64,000 nt of DNA, taken from NCBI RefSeq assembly GCF_008124885.1, contig NZ_VNHX01000001.1, forward strand, positions 371,885 through 435,884, read 5' to 3'. A model generated the notes under the pieces. That model made no database searches and had not been told where the DNA came from. It saw only the letters and a list, made by a program, of their open reading frames with translations. A program made the position numbers and the translations under genes. Shown here in pieces: positions 37,151-46,862 of this stretch; positions within the stretch are counted from its first letter, which is position 1; the number at the start of each line of letters is the position of its first letter. This DNA is from Sphingobacterium allocomposti. GTDB lineage: Bacteria; Bacteroidota; Bacteroidia; Sphingobacteriales; Sphingobacteriaceae.

Positions 37151-38713
37151 TTATTGTTTATTGCTATCTACAACCAACCGTTTGTCGCGGTTTGCCACCT
37201 CCCAGGCCGTATGAAATACCAATTTTTCACGTTTTACCATCATTGGAAAATCAATCTTGTCGACCGTGTCTTCCGGAGTATGGTAGTGCGGGTGAAGGCC
37301 TGAAAAATAAAAAGTTACCGGAATACCGTGCTTCGCAAAGTTGTATTGGTCTGACCGGTAATAGATACGCATATTATCGTTTGGATCGTCGTACATATAA
37401 TCCAATTCCATGTTGGTGTACGTGTCGTTGGCTTTCCGGTTGATTTCGTACAACTCTGAGCTTAGTTTGTCGGAGCCTATAACGTGGATGTAGTTATGGT
37501 TGCCGTTGAGATGTTTATCATCAATACGGCCAATCATATCCATATTGAGGCAGGTCACGGTGTTCGCTAAAGGAAAAATCGGGTTTTCAGAGTAATACTG
37601 TGACCCAAGCAGCCCCTTCTCCTCGGCGGCGAAGGCCATAAAAAGAATACTGCGACGTGGTCCTTTACCGTCTCTCTTGGCTTGGGCAAATACCTTCGCC
37701 AACTCCAGAACGCCCGTGGTGCCCGACCCGTTATCGTCTGCTCCCGGAAAAATTGTACCATCCGGCAGTATGCCGTCGTGATCGTAATGTCCTGAAATGA
37801 TAACGATCTCTTCTTTTAGGTCGCTTCCTTCTAAAAGGCCCAGAACGTTAGGGTCGGCAAAATGCTCCCGTTGGACACCCATCTCCGCATCTAGCTTCGC
37901 AGGAAGCGAAAAGGAAGACGGTGATTTCTTCTGCGCATCTACCGAAGTTTGTTTTTTAGCGAGGAGCTGATTCGCCAAGGATGTCGGGATCTGAATTACA
38001 GGAGCGTTTGAGCTGCCTTGTTCTTCACTTTTGCCGTTATCTAATGTGAACCGACCCGCCGTCAATCTACTTCCAAACCTATCGATCATCTCCCGTACGT
38101 TGTCTCCCGTAGCCAGGATCAGCTTCGGATTTCTTTTTAAGAGCGATTGTATCCGTTTAAATCGGCTGGTCGACCATTCCGATAGGGTTTTAGAGCCGGT
38201 CAGCACCGAGTTTCCGTTTGCGTCCATGGGTTCTCCTTCGTTGATCAAAAGAACCACTTTCCCCTCGATGTCAACATTTTTGAGATCGTCGTGTTTGGGA
38301 TCCTGAATCCCGTACCCTACAAAGACGATATCGCTGCCCGAAAAGTGTGCGTGCTTGTTGTCTCCCTGCACGAAGAAATCTTTGCCGTTCTCGTACGACT
38401 GGCCGTCTATTGTAAAGCGCTGTACCTGATAGGACGCTTTCACCAACTTGAGCGGTTGAAAATAGCTTCCGTTTACCGCCGGCAGCAGACCGTACGACTT
38501 AAATTGTTCTGCGATATAGTTTGCCGTTTTCTCGCCTCCAGGCTGCCCCGTACCGCGTCCTTCGAACTCCTTCGACGTTAAACGCGTTAAATGGGTCTTT
38601 GCAGATTCCTCAGTAAGTAATTGGGCGTACTTTATCTGTACGGGGTCTTGTGCTATCGCGCAACTATACAGTGCCGGCACAAGGCACAGTGCTTTTATCC
38701 AGTTTTTAATCAT
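37151..38713 (-). CDS. M28 family metallopeptidase with PA-like insertion
   Basis: A 520-residue exported zinc peptidase with a signal peptide (1-21, ending CAIAQ; LYSC could also be a lipobox). An N-terminal FEGRGTGQPGGEKTANYI segment and a PA-like insertion (~100-260) precede the catalytic domain with ISGHYDHDG, GADDNGSG, FAAEEKGLLGS, DMIGR and the last ligand in SGLHPHYHTPED. Last gene of tatC-rpiB-M28 on the minus strand, 9 bp after rpiB. Confidence 0.9.
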   Translation of the reverse strand: MIKNWIKALCLVPALYSCAIAQDPVQIKYAQLLTEESAKTHLTRLTSKEFEGRGTGQPGGEKTANYIAEQFKSYGLLPAVNGSYFQPLKLVKASYQVQRFTIDGQSYENGKDFFVQGDNKHAHFSGSDIVFVGYGIQDPKHDDLKNVDIEGKVVLLINEGEPMDANGNSVLTGSKTLSEWSTSRFKRIQSLLKRNPKLILATGDNVREMIDRFGSRLTAGRFTLDNGKSEEQGSSNAPVIQIPTSLANQLLAKKQTSVDAQKKSPSSFSLPAKLDAEMGVQREHFADPNVLGLLEGSDLKEEIVIISGHYDHDGILPDGTIFPGADDNGSGTTGVLELAKVFAQAKRDGKGPRRSILFMAFAAEEKGLLGSQYYSENPIFPLANTVTCLNMDMIGRIDDKHLNGNHNYIHVIGSDKLSSELYEINRKANDTYTNMELDYMYDDPNDNMRIYYRSDQYNFAKHGIPVTFYFSGLHPHYHTPEDTVDKIDFPMMVKREKLVFHTAWEVANRDKRLVVDSNKQ

Positions 38714-38722
38714 AGTATCTCG

Positions 38723-39160
38723 TTAATTACAGGCAATCTTGTTTACACGTGTAGCATGTCTTCCTCCCTCAAATTCGGTCGTCACAAAGGTCTTGACAAT
38801 CTTCTTAGCGAGATCGAGGTCGATAAAGCGCGCGGGTATACACACGATGTTTGCATTGTTATGCTGTCTCGCTAACGCGGATATTTCATTCTGCCAAGCG
38901 ATGGCAGCGCGGATTCCCTGATGTTTGTTGGCAGTGATGGCTACACCGTTTGCACTTCCACAGATCAAAACGCCCAGTTCGGAGTCTCCGCCTTCTACGC
39001 TCGATGCCACCGGATGCGCGAAGTCGGGATAATCGACGGAATCGCCGGTTGCAGGACCAAAGTCCGACACCTCATAGCCCTCAGCGGTTAAAAATTCTAC
39101 CAACGCAGTCTTGTATTCAAAACCGGCATGGTCGCTTCCTATTGCAATTTTTTTAGACAT
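38723..39160 (-). CDS. rpiB: Ribose 5-phosphate isomerase B
   Basis: Interconverts ribose 5-phosphate and ribulose 5-phosphate. The 145-residue RpiB/LacA family protein has GSDHAGFEYK, VDYPDFAHPVA, the active-site cysteine in ICGSANGVAITANKH and HNNANIVCIPAR. Lies between tatC (9 bp) and the M28 gene (9 bp), so co-transcribed. Confidence 0.95.
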   Translation of the reverse strand: MSKKIAIGSDHAGFEYKTALVEFLTAEGYEVSDFGPATGDSVDYPDFAHPVASSVEGGDSELGVLICGSANGVAITANKHQGIRAAIAWQNEISALARQHNNANIVCIPARFIDLDLAKKIVKTFVTTEFEGGRHATRVNKIACN

Positions 39161-39169
39161 TGTAGTGGA

Positions 39170-40039
39170 TTATTTATTATAAAATTCTTTTTCGGCTTCT
39201 AACCGACGTTTCTTTACATTTGCCGACACCATAATGCTCAGCTCATACAGTAAAAACATCGGAGCACTTACCGTCAGCAACGTAATAACATCGGCTGTCG
39301 GTGTAATGATGGCGGCGATGATTAAGATGATAACCGTAGCATACCGTCTGCTTGCCCGCATAAACTCCGGTGTCATCAGCCCGAGTTTCGATAAGATGAA
39401 CACCAAAATAGGAAGCAGGAATACCACGCCACATCCCAATGTTAGGGTAGCGATGGTCGACAAGTATGAATCAATCGTAATCTGGTTCGTGATCTCTTCA
39501 CTTAATGAGACGTTCGCAAGGAAGTTCACAGACAACGGGACCACAATGTAGTACCCAAAAAGGGCGCCAAGGATGAACAACAGCGAAGCATATAATACAA
39601 AGCCCTGCGCCGATTTACGTTCTATGTCGGTAAGAGCTGGCTTTACAAATAGCCAGATTTCAAATAGCAGGTAAGGAAAACCAAGGGCGATGGCCATAAG
39701 AAGACACGAGTTGATCTGCAACATAAACTGGCCCGCGAGCTCGGTGTTAATGATGTTGAACGGGATGCGTTCCACGCAAAACCCCTCTAAGTTCAGTAAA
39801 TCGCCGACCTTACACATCATACGATAGGTCCAAAAATCAAGATTTTTGGGGCCCATGATGATCTGGTTAAAAACAAAATCGTAAAAGGTAAACGAAAGGA
39901 TGGCGAAGACAGCGATGGCAATAACAGACCGGATGATGTGCCATCGTAGTACCTCTAGATGGTCGAAAAAGGACATTTCAGCCTCAATGTTCTTTCCTTT
40001 TTCTTTTATAGCTCTGATTAGATTGTTTGAATTTGACAT
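39170..40039 (-). CDS. tatC: Sec-independent protein translocase TatC
   Basis: Twin-arginine translocase subunit that recognises Tat signal peptides. The start at 40039 (MSNSNNLIRAIKEKG) gives 289 residues. Six membrane helices and the conserved MSFFDHLEVLRWHIIRS N-terminal segment and FEIWLFVKPALTDIERK. No tatA/E is adjacent. A Tat-type signal occurs in the sugar isomerase-like protein at 28-29 kb. A TATTTTTG box lies upstream, overlapping the accC terminator. Confidence 0.94.
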   Translation of the reverse strand: MSNSNNLIRAIKEKGKNIEAEMSFFDHLEVLRWHIIRSVIAIAVFAILSFTFYDFVFNQIIMGPKNLDFWTYRMMCKVGDLLNLEGFCVERIPFNIINTELAGQFMLQINSCLLMAIALGFPYLLFEIWLFVKPALTDIERKSAQGFVLYASLLFILGALFGYYIVVPLSVNFLANVSLSEEITNQITIDSYLSTIATLTLGCGVVFLLPILVFILSKLGLMTPEFMRASRRYATVIILIIAAIITPTADVITLLTVSAPMFLLYELSIMVSANVKKRRLEAEKEFYNK

Positions 40040-40063
40040 CGTAAAATTATTTCCGGACAGAAA

Positions 40064-40071
40064 CAAAAATA
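40064..40071 (-). promoter_or_regulatory. TAnnTTTG -7 element of tatC-rpiB-M28
   Basis: TATTTTTG on the minus strand ~25 bp before the tatC ATG, immediately next to the accC terminator hairpin. Confidence 0.45.
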
Positions 40072-40096
40072 CCATTCTTCCCGTTAAGAATGGTAT
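40069..40096 (-). terminator. Terminator after accC
   Basis: 11-bp stem ATACCATTCTT / AAGAATGGTAT with a 6-nt loop and flanking T/A tracts, downstream of the accC stop. Confidence 0.85.
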
Positions 40097-40122
40097 TTTA
40101 TAGTTATGTAAACGAAATTTTA

Positions 40123-41481
40123 TTAAATTTCATCTTCAGGATATTCGGTGAGATCGAACGTGTCCATGAATTTCGTCGTGAAATTTCCGGCTCTAAAGTT
40201 CGGATCGCGCATGAGCCGTAGATGCAAAGGGATTGTCGTTTTAATTCCCTCAATAACAAACTCGCTCAACGCCCGTTCCATGGTATTAATCGCCTCCTCG
40301 CGGGTCTGTGCTACACAGATCAGCTTTGCGATCATAGAATCGTAGTTCGGCGGGATTGTGTATCCGGAATAGACATGTGTGTCTACGCGGACGCCATGCC
40401 CTCCAGGTGAGTGAAAGTTTGTAATTTTACCCGGCGAAGGGCGGAAATTGTTAAACGGATCTTCTGCATTAATCCGGCACTCTATTGCGTGCATGGTTGG
40501 TTCATAATTCTTGCCTGAGATAGGAATACCCGCAGCAACCTTAATCTGTTCTTTGATCAGGTCAAAGTTGATGACTTCTTCCGTTACCGGATGTTCCACC
40601 TGAATCCGCGTATTCATCTCCATAAAGTAGAAGTTGCGGTGTTTGTCCACCAGAAACTCAATGGTCCCCGCGCCTTCGTAGTTTACAGCTTGGGCTCCCT
40701 TGATCGCTGCTTCTCCCATCTTGGCACGAAGCTCCGGAGTGATAAAAGGAGAGGGTGCTTCTTCGACAAGCTTCTGGTGGCGGCGCTGTATCGAACAGTC
40801 GCGTTCCGACAGGTGACACACTTTGCCGTATTGATCGCCGATAACCTGGATTTCGATGTGACGCGGTTCTTCCACGAATTTCTCGAGATAAATACCGTCA
40901 TTGCCAAATGCAGCGGCTGCTTCCTGACGGGCGGAGTTCCAGTTTGGTTCGAAATCCTCATCTTTCCAGATGATACGCATTCCGCGTCCGCCGCCGCCGG
41001 CGGTAGCCTTGATGATCACGGGGTAACCGATTTCGTTAGCTAACCGGATGCCGGTTTTGACATCGGGAACCAAGCCGTCAGAGCCCGGTACGGTAGGTAC
41101 GCCCGCTTTTCTCATTGTATCTTTAGCGGAAGCCTTGTCGCCCATCTTTTCGATCTGCTCGGCGGTAGCTCCGATAAATTTGATGCCGTATTCTGCACAG
41201 ATAGCAGAAAATTTAGCGTTTTCGGATAGGAAACCGTATCCCGGGTGAATAGCATCCGCATTCGTTAACTCGGCAGCTGAAATGATGTTAGGGATGTTTA
41301 AATACGAATCTTTACTGGCTGGAGGACCTATACACACGGCCTCGTCCGCGAAACGGACATGTAAGCTGTCCCGGTCGGCCGTAGAATAAACGGCGACACT
41401 CTTAATTCCCATTTCCCGGCAAGTGCGGATAATGCGGAGGGCGATCTCTCCTCTATTGGCTATTAATATTTTTTTAAACAT
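40123..41481 (-). CDS. accC: Acetyl-CoA carboxylase, biotin carboxylase subunit
   Basis: Carboxylates the biotin on AccB using ATP and bicarbonate, the first step of malonyl-CoA synthesis. The 452-residue protein has [20 protein letters not shown], the ATP loop [46 protein letters not shown] and the catalytic Arg region. It follows accB by 66 bp. Confidence 0.97.
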   Translation of the reverse strand: MFKKILIANRGEIALRIIRTCREMGIKSVAVYSTADRDSLHVRFADEAVCIGPPASKDSYLNIPNIISAAELTNADAIHPGYGFLSENAKFSAICAEYGIKFIGATAEQIEKMGDKASAKDTMRKAGVPTVPGSDGLVPDVKTGIRLANEIGYPVIIKATAGGGGRGMRIIWKDEDFEPNWNSARQEAAAAFGNDGIYLEKFVEEPRHIEIQVIGDQYGKVCHLSERDCSIQRRHQKLVEEAPSPFITPELRAKMGEAAIKGAQAVNYEGAGTIEFLVDKHRNFYFMEMNTRIQVEHPVTEEVINFDLIKEQIKVAAGIPISGKNYEPTMHAIECRINAEDPFNNFRPSPGKITNFHSPGGHGVRVDTHVYSGYTIPPNYDSMIAKLICVAQTREEAINTMERALSEFVIEGIKTTIPLHLRLMRDPNFRAGNFTTKFMDTFDLTEYPEDEI

Positions 41482-41547
41482 AGATGATAATGATGTTACT
41501 GTACGCGAATATTCGCTAAAAATGTTGTTTCCTGATCAGAAAACAGC

Positions 41548-42036
41548 TTAACTCGGATCAACTAGGAATAGTGGCTGATCGAATTCTACAGGTTGTGCAT
41601 CATTTACTAAGATCTTGACAATCTTACCGGATACTTCCGATTCGATTTCGTTAAAGAGCTTCATGGCTTCGATGATACATAACACCTTACCCGGTGCTAT
41701 CTCGTCACCTACATTAACGAATACAGGCTTATCTGGTCCCGAGGCGCGATAAAACGTCCCGATCATGGGCGATTTAATGGTAATCAGATTAGACGCTTCC
41801 GCAACAGGCTTGCTTGGTGCTACCGGTGCTTCAGCGGCAGGCGCCGCAGGAGCGCTTGCTGTAGCGGGTTGCGCGGGCAATGCCACCGGACTAGGAACCG
41901 TAGCTGTTACATAAGTGGGTTCCTGATTGGTTTTTATGGTAATCTTAAAGTCCTTTTCTTCAATAGCGACTTCATTCACGCCCGATTTTGCGACAAACTT
42001 AATCAGGTCTTGAATTTGTTTAATATCCATACTCAT
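41548..42036 (-). CDS. accB: Acetyl-CoA carboxylase, biotin carboxyl carrier protein
   Basis: Carries the biotin group between carboxylase and transferase. The 162-residue protein has an N-terminal helix ([20 protein letters not shown]), an Ala/Pro-rich linker (~45-85) and a C-terminal biotinyl domain with the modified lysine in [13 protein letters not shown]. The start may be 42036 or the ATG two codons later. Between fabH and accC. Confidence 0.97.
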   Translation of the reverse strand: MSMDIKQIQDLIKFVAKSGVNEVAIEEKDFKITIKTNQEPTYVTATVPSPVALPAQPATASAPAAPAAEAPVAPSKPVAEASNLITIKSPMIGTFYRASGPDKPVFVNVGDEIAPGKVLCIIEAMKLFNEIESEVSGKIVKILVNDAQPVEFDQPLFLVDPS

Positions 42037-42096
42037 GTTTCTAGTAGGTTTTTATGTGTTAAAATCTTTAGATGAATTTTTAAAGTTAAGGAATTA

Positions 42097-43095
42097 TTAC
42101 GATTTCGTATATGCCCACTTAAGGTAGATAGACCCCCAGGTAAATCCGCCTCCAAAAGCCGCCAAAATTAAGTTATCGCCTTTCTTTAATTTATCTTCCC
42201 ACTCCCACAGACAAAGGGGAATGGTGCCACTTGTTGTATTTCCGTATTTATGGATGTTGACCATCACCTTTTCTTCCGGAAGGCCTGCCCGCTCGGCAGT
42301 TGCATCGATGATACGTTTATTCGCCTGATGGGGAACGAGCCAGTCGACCGTGTCGGATGTCAGGTTGTTCCTTTCCATCACTTCGACGGCTACATCGGCC
42401 ATATTGGTTACAGCGAATTTAAAAACGGTCCGTCCTTCTTGGTAAGCATAATGTAACCCCGCTTCAACCGTCTCATGTGTTGCAGGATTTAGCGAACCGC
42501 CGCCTCTAATGTGCAAAAAGGGCTCGCCTGCACCGTCTGTTTTCAGAACGGCATCAAGAAGGCCATTTCCTTCCTCGTTGGGCTCTAAGAGTACACAGCC
42601 ACAGCCATCTCCAAAAAGGATACAGGTGTTGCGGTCCTGGTAGTTGACGACGGAGGACATCTTGTCGGCCCCGACAACCAGCACTTTCTTGTGTTTGCCG
42701 GACTCGATAAATTGTGCACCGGTCGTCAGCCCAAATAAGAAACCTGAACATGCCGCCTGCAGATCGTAGCCCCAGGCGTTCTTTGCTCCGACCTTGTCCG
42801 CCAGAATGTTTGCCGTAGCCGGGAACAGCATGTCCGGTGTACTGGTACAAAAGATAATCAATTCGATTTCCTCAGCCGAGATTCCCCGTTTTTCCAACAG
42901 ACCCTTTACAGCTGGTACCGCCAAATCGGAAGTAGCCTTGCCTTCGCCTTTTAGAATCCGACGCTCTTTAATACCTGTGCGGGTGACAATCCACTCATCA
43001 TTTGTGTCCACCATGGTTTCCAACTCTTTGTTGGAGAGGATGTATTCAGGTACGTAACCGTTTACTGCGGTAATGGCAGCATGTATTTTCGACAT
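42097..43095 (-). CDS. fabH: 3-oxoacyl-ACP synthase III
   Basis: Starts fatty-acid synthesis by condensing acyl-CoA with malonyl-ACP. The 332-residue protein has the catalytic cysteine in [12 protein letters not shown], the histidine in [11 protein letters not shown] and the asparagine in [12 protein letters not shown]. It is 6 bp after plsX, part of the lipid cluster. Confidence 0.96.
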   Translation of the reverse strand: MSKIHAAITAVNGYVPEYILSNKELETMVDTNDEWIVTRTGIKERRILKGEGKATSDLAVPAVKGLLEKRGISAEEIELIIFCTSTPDMLFPATANILADKVGAKNAWGYDLQAACSGFLFGLTTGAQFIESGKHKKVLVVGADKMSSVVNYQDRNTCILFGDGCGCVLLEPNEEGNGLLDAVLKTDGAGEPFLHIRGGGSLNPATHETVEAGLHYAYQEGRTVFKFAVTNMADVAVEVMERNNLTSDTVDWLVPHQANKRIIDATAERAGLPEEKVMVNIHKYGNTTSGTIPLCLWEWEDKLKKGDNLILAAFGGGFTWGSIYLKWAYTKS

Positions 43096-43101
43096 ATTAA
43101 A

Positions 43102-44040
43102 TTAATTGAAAGCAGACTTGATGCGGTCAATGATCTTCGACTCAATCATGTCTTTTGAAAGTAAAACCATGTTTTTGATAGCTTCCGGACTGGAAATCCC
43201 ATGTCCGATGATGACCGGCGCATTCACTCCCAGAATAGGGCTGCCGCCATATTGCTCATAATTGAATCTATCAAAGAACTCATCCTTTATCCCTTTCTTC
43301 AGCGTTACAACGTAAAAAGACTCGGCAAGCTTCAGCACAACATTTCCGGTAAAACCATCGCAGACATATACGTCTGCAAGGTCAGTAAACAGGTCACGTC
43401 CTTCGGTGTTGCCAATAAAATTGATTTTTGTATTTTCTTTTAGTAGGGGATAGGTTGAGATCGTTAAGTTGTTTCCTTTTTCTTCTTCCTCGCCAATGTT
43501 TAATAAACCGACTTTTGGCGTTTCTATGCCGTAAATATACTGGGCATATAAACTTCCGAGGATGGCAAATTGGTTTAGCATTTCGGGCTTGCAATCTGCG
43601 TTGGCGCCGACATCGAGGAGTATACCATATCCACTTTTGATCTTGGGTACGTTGGTTGCGATGGCAGGCCTTAAGACACCGGGAATCGTTTTGACGCTGA
43701 ACATAGCGCCAACGAGCATGGCTCCGGTATTCCCCGCGGATGCAAAGGAATCAATTTGGCCGTTCTGTAAAAGCTCGAAACCTTTGGCGATGCTGGAATT
43801 GGGCTTTTGGCTGATTGCTTTGGTTGGATGCTCGTGCATGCTGATGATGTCAGGAGCATGTACGTAATCAAATTTGTCGGGATCGGCTCCTGCCTCCTTT
43901 ATCTGCTGTATGCAGTCCTGCTGATCGCCGATGAGAACAAGACGTTGATTGTCCTGTAAAGTTTTCTGGGCTTCGATAGCCCCAGTTATCGTAGAGTTAG
44001 GGGCATAATCGCCTCCTAAAACGTCTAAACCAATCTTCAT
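43102..44040 (-). CDS. plsX: Phosphate acyltransferase PlsX
   Basis: Makes acyl-phosphate from acyl-ACP for glycerol-phosphate acylation. The 312-residue protein has GLDVLGGDYAPNSTI, MHEHPTKAISQKPNSSI, ASAGNTGAMLVGAMF and DGFTGNVVLKLAES. Follows rpmF by about 100 bp and precedes fabH by 6 bp. Confidence 0.96.
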   Translation of the reverse strand: MKIGLDVLGGDYAPNSTITGAIEAQKTLQDNQRLVLIGDQQDCIQQIKEAGADPDKFDYVHAPDIISMHEHPTKAISQKPNSSIAKGFELLQNGQIDSFASAGNTGAMLVGAMFSVKTIPGVLRPAIATNVPKIKSGYGILLDVGANADCKPEMLNQFAILGSLYAQYIYGIETPKVGLLNIGEEEEKGNNLTISTYPLLKENTKINFIGNTEGRDLFTDLADVYVCDGFTGNVVLKLAESFYVVTLKKGIKDEFFDRFNYEQYGGSPILGVNAPVIIGHGISSPEAIKNMVLLSKDMIESKIIDRIKSAFN

Positions 44041-44146
44041 CCGTTATTATTTTTTAATCAATAATACGCAAAAACATCCCAAATTAAAGTATAAAAAATG
44101 ACTTTTACACCTATTTTGGGATGTTTAATTTCTTTGAATGACGTCG

Positions 44147-44338
44147 TTAGACAGCAGCCGTGTTTTCAATAATCAATTTTCCGTTGTAATATACATTGCC
44201 ATCTACGGTGTACGCACGGTGAGGTGTGTGTACAGCCCCTGTTTCTTTACATACTGTCAATGTAGGTCTTTCAGCCTTATAATGTGTTCTTCTTTTGTCT
44301 CTTCTTGATTTAGAAGTTTTACGCTTTGGATGTGCCAT
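44147..44338 (-). CDS. rpmF: 50S ribosomal protein L32, zinc-free form
   Basis: A 63-residue protein beginning AHPKRKTSKSRRDKRRTHYK, typical of L32. Only one cysteine (TVCKETG) remains, so the zinc ribbon of C-plus L32 proteins is absent. Located between yceD and plsX, the conserved bacterial order. Confidence 0.95.
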   Translation of the reverse strand: MAHPKRKTSKSRRDKRRTHYKAERPTLTVCKETGAVHTPHRAYTVDGNVYYNGKLIIENTAAV

Positions 44339-44352
44339 CTCGTATTTCTGTT

Positions 44353-44901
44353 TTAGTTATTTTTAATATTCTTTAATATGTCCCAACGTGGGTCTATCTG
44401 TTCTTCTGTATTGTCTTCTTCTGCGTCCGCTGCTTCGGAACTCAATTTTGCCAGCATCTCCGGGTCGCAGCTCTGATTCATCCCTTGCTCAGCGCATTTG
44501 CTATAATAGGGGACACGTACATTGGCGTACTCGTAGAGTAAACCCGCGATGTCTAATTCGTAGTCCGTTTTCGATAAAACCAGAACCTCCTCGGTGTCCT
44601 GATTCCAATCTTCGTCGGTAAACTTAACCAAGGCACGTTCGTGAAAATCCAATGGCGACTCAAACTCCGATAAACAAACGTCGCATGTCAACTGAATAAC
44701 ACCCGTTATGTGGAAATTAACGATTAGCATATTCTCTTGCTTCTGCATTTCCACATCAGCTTTTAGTTGCCCCTTCTTTATAAGGGAGTGCTCGTAGCAG
44801 TCAAAGAACTTATCGTCAATCTCAAACTCAAAATTGTGTTTCCCAGCGGCTAAGCCTGAAAAAGGAATTCTATATTGTTTTAGATACTTCACAATCTGCA
44901 T
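44353..44901 (-). CDS. YceD/DUF177 family protein
   Basis: A 182-residue protein of the YceD family, which is conserved beside rpmF and is implicated in 23S rRNA maturation in other bacteria. Features: two cysteines in TCDVCLSEFESPL, DYELDIAGLLYEYANVRVPYYSKC and the acidic C-terminus ending IDPRWDILKNIKNN. The ATG at 44901 is used; a TTG four codons earlier lies inside the promoter. rpmF starts 14 bp downstream. Confidence 0.9.
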   Translation of the reverse strand: MQIVKYLKQYRIPFSGLAAGKHNFEFEIDDKFFDCYEHSLIKKGQLKADVEMQKQENMLIVNFHITGVIQLTCDVCLSEFESPLDFHERALVKFTDEDWNQDTEEVLVLSKTDYELDIAGLLYEYANVRVPYYSKCAEQGMNQSCDPEMLAKLSSEAADAEEDNTEEQIDPRWDILKNIKNN

Positions 44902-44910
44902 TTGAGCCTG

Positions 44911-44918
44911 CAAAATTA
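44911..44918 (-). promoter_or_regulatory. TAnnTTTG -7 element of the yceD-rpmF-plsX-fabH cluster
   Basis: TAATTTTG on the minus strand, 9 bp before the ATG at 44901, predicting a leader of only a few nucleotides. No clear -33 element. Confidence 0.45.
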
Positions 44919-44954
44919 ATTATTATTTCAGTAAAAAGGAAACTTTTTGCAAAA

Positions 44955-45617
44955 TTATTGTTCGTCGTCGCCGTAATAATGCTTCCCCAGTTCGATTTTC
45001 TCGCGCCCGTTCGCCAGACGCCAGCGGTTGGTGTCCCGAAGTGAGTAGGCACATCCACAGTATTCCTGCATATAAAACTTCTCCCGTTTGCTGATCTCAA
45101 GCATGCGGGCCGATCCGCCCTTCTTACGCCAGTTGAATGTCCAGTACTCCATGTCAGGATACCGGGACGCGGCACGGAGGCCACAGTCATTGATCTGCTC
45201 CATATTTTTCCAGCGCGAAATACCCAAAGAACTTGATATGACGTCAAACCCGTTCGCGGCCGCATATTCGGCGGTCTTCTCAAAACGCATGTCAAAACAC
45301 ATCGTACAGCGTATTCCTCGTTCAGGCTCGTTTTCCATTCCTTTGGCCAGTTCAAACCAATGGTCGACGTCATAGTCCGCATCAATAAAGGGAATGCCGT
45401 GTTTTTCAGCAAAACGGATGTTCTCCTCCTTGCGGAGGTCGTATTCTTTGCGGGGATGGATGTTCGGATTGTAAAAATAGATGGTAAAATCAATGTCGGA
45501 GGCAATCAATGCTTCCATAACTTCGCCCGAACATGGTGCACAGCAAGAGTGTAGCAACAGTTTTTTTCCATCTTTGGGTAGGCTGAGCTTATCTCTCTTG
45601 AATTCTTTATTGTCCAT
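44955..45617 (-). CDS. queH: Epoxyqueuosine reductase QueH
   Basis: Reduces epoxyqueuosine to queuosine in tRNA; QueH is the cobalamin-independent alternative to QueG. The 220-residue protein has the cysteine pairs [11 protein letters not shown] and RCTMCFDMR, and the late [13 protein letters not shown], which bind a 4Fe-4S cluster and a mononuclear metal in studied members. It is 53 bp upstream of the yceD gene on the same strand. Confidence 0.93.
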   Translation of the reverse strand: MDNKEFKRDKLSLPKDGKKLLLHSCCAPCSGEVMEALIASDIDFTIYFYNPNIHPRKEYDLRKEENIRFAEKHGIPFIDADYDVDHWFELAKGMENEPERGIRCTMCFDMRFEKTAEYAAANGFDVISSSLGISRWKNMEQINDCGLRAASRYPDMEYWTFNWRKKGGSARMLEISKREKFYMQEYCGCAYSLRDTNRWRLANGREKIELGKHYYGDDEQ

Positions 45618-45717
45618 GGTCTCTGTAATTATGCTGCAATTTTACGGAAAACTGGAAGATTTTACAAAAGTTAACGCATTGCTGTCGCAGGAGCGCCTTC
45701 GGAAGCGTTTATTTTTA

Positions 45718-45725
45718 TACTTTTG
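45718..45725 (+). promoter_or_regulatory. TAnnTTTG -7 element of the beta-propeller lipoprotein gene
   Basis: TACTTTTG, leader of about 15-20 nt to the ATG at 45747. Confidence 0.45.
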
Positions 45726-45746
45726 TAACAGACAATAGTTTCTATT

Positions 45747-46859
45747 ATGCTGAAGAACCCCATCCTGTATAGTGCGTTCGTTATCCTTTCTGCCGTTGTT
45801 GGCTTAATTGGTTGTGAACGAGATGATTCGGAGCCAGATCTGGAGATGCGGAAGTTCACGAGGCTTTATATATCTTATGAAGAATATGGCACCTCGAACC
45901 TCGGCGTTCCGGATACGAATATACGGGTGGTTTACCCGGCCGATTCGTCGGAGTTCGGTTTGTCATTGCGGCATGTATCGGGTGCGCGGGGCGGAGGCCC
46001 CATGTTGCTCGCTTCTTTTGCTGACGGGCAGCGCCGCCTGCTGCAGGCAAGTGTCAACTCCGGAGGAAGCAACGATACGTCTGTGTACGTGATGGACGTG
46101 GGACAAACCGGCGTACTGACTAATATCAGAAACGGGTGGATGTCGAATAGGCTTTTTACCTATGTCAAGGGATTGGCTTATAGCAGAAGAGCCGATATGT
46201 TGTTCTTTGTCAATGGCGACGGCTCAAATAATTCGGGTATTTACGGCATTAGCCAACCGCGGCTCCGGCTAGGCTATACCCGCCCGCTGAAAAAATACAG
46301 AACACCGGGACTGCGGATGTGGGGAGCGGCGTACGAAAGCGATAGGCTGTTTACGTCGAACCTGGGGAGCAATCCGGGAATATTTGTGTTTGAAGAGGTG
46401 AATGACACACCGGTAGGGGCCGATTCATCTGCGGTGCTACGCCCTGCGAGAACTTTGACCATCCGCGAAGCCACGAATTTACGAGGCCTTTTTTATGATA
46501 CCGTAAATAACGTGCTGGCTATAACCGATTTTACTGATGGAAGGACATTGGGAAGCGGAAAGATTTTTCTCTTTGACAATTTTTCCGATCTGATAGAACA
46601 GGAAGGCGACATAACGCCGTCACGGGTCATCACGGGGCCGTCTACTGGACTTATACAGCCTGTGGATGTGGTACTCGATACCCGTGAAAATGGTGTTTAC
46701 CTGTATGTCGCCGACAGAGCGTCCCGCAGGGTATCCCGTTTCAGAATCAGCGACAATGGAAATGTAGCTCCCGACAAGTATATAGAGACGACGGAGGAAG
46801 CCTATGGTAAGCAGGCTACGCCCGTTGGGCTTGCTCTTGATACCCGCAGCCCGCAGTAG
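45747..46859 (+). CDS. Predicted beta-propeller lipoprotein of unknown function
   Basis: A 370-residue protein with a lipoprotein signal (1-23, lipobox LIGC). The rest is beta-rich with recurring segments such as LLASFADGQRRLL, ADMLFFVNGDG, NVLAITDFTDG and YLYVADRASRRVSRF, spaced as in NHL-like propeller blades. I assign the fold by pattern only. It sits alone between convergent and divergent neighbours; no enzymatic role is visible. Confidence 0.7.
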   Translation: MLKNPILYSAFVILSAVVGLIGCERDDSEPDLEMRKFTRLYISYEEYGTSNLGVPDTNIRVVYPADSSEFGLSLRHVSGARGGGPMLLASFADGQRRLLQASVNSGGSNDTSVYVMDVGQTGVLTNIRNGWMSNRLFTYVKGLAYSRRADMLFFVNGDGSNNSGIYGISQPRLRLGYTRPLKKYRTPGLRMWGAAYESDRLFTSNLGSNPGIFVFEEVNDTPVGADSSAVLRPARTLTIREATNLRGLFYDTVNNVLAITDFTDGRTLGSGKIFLFDNFSDLIEQEGDITPSRVITGPSTGLIQPVDVVLDTRENGVYLYVADRASRRVSRFRISDNGNVAPDKYIETTEEAYGKQATPVGLALDTRSPQ

Positions 46860-46862
46860 TGC

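Noticed and set aside
44870..45505. 211-residue minus-strand frame
   Set aside because: Out-of-frame overlap with queH, which has all its cysteine motifs.
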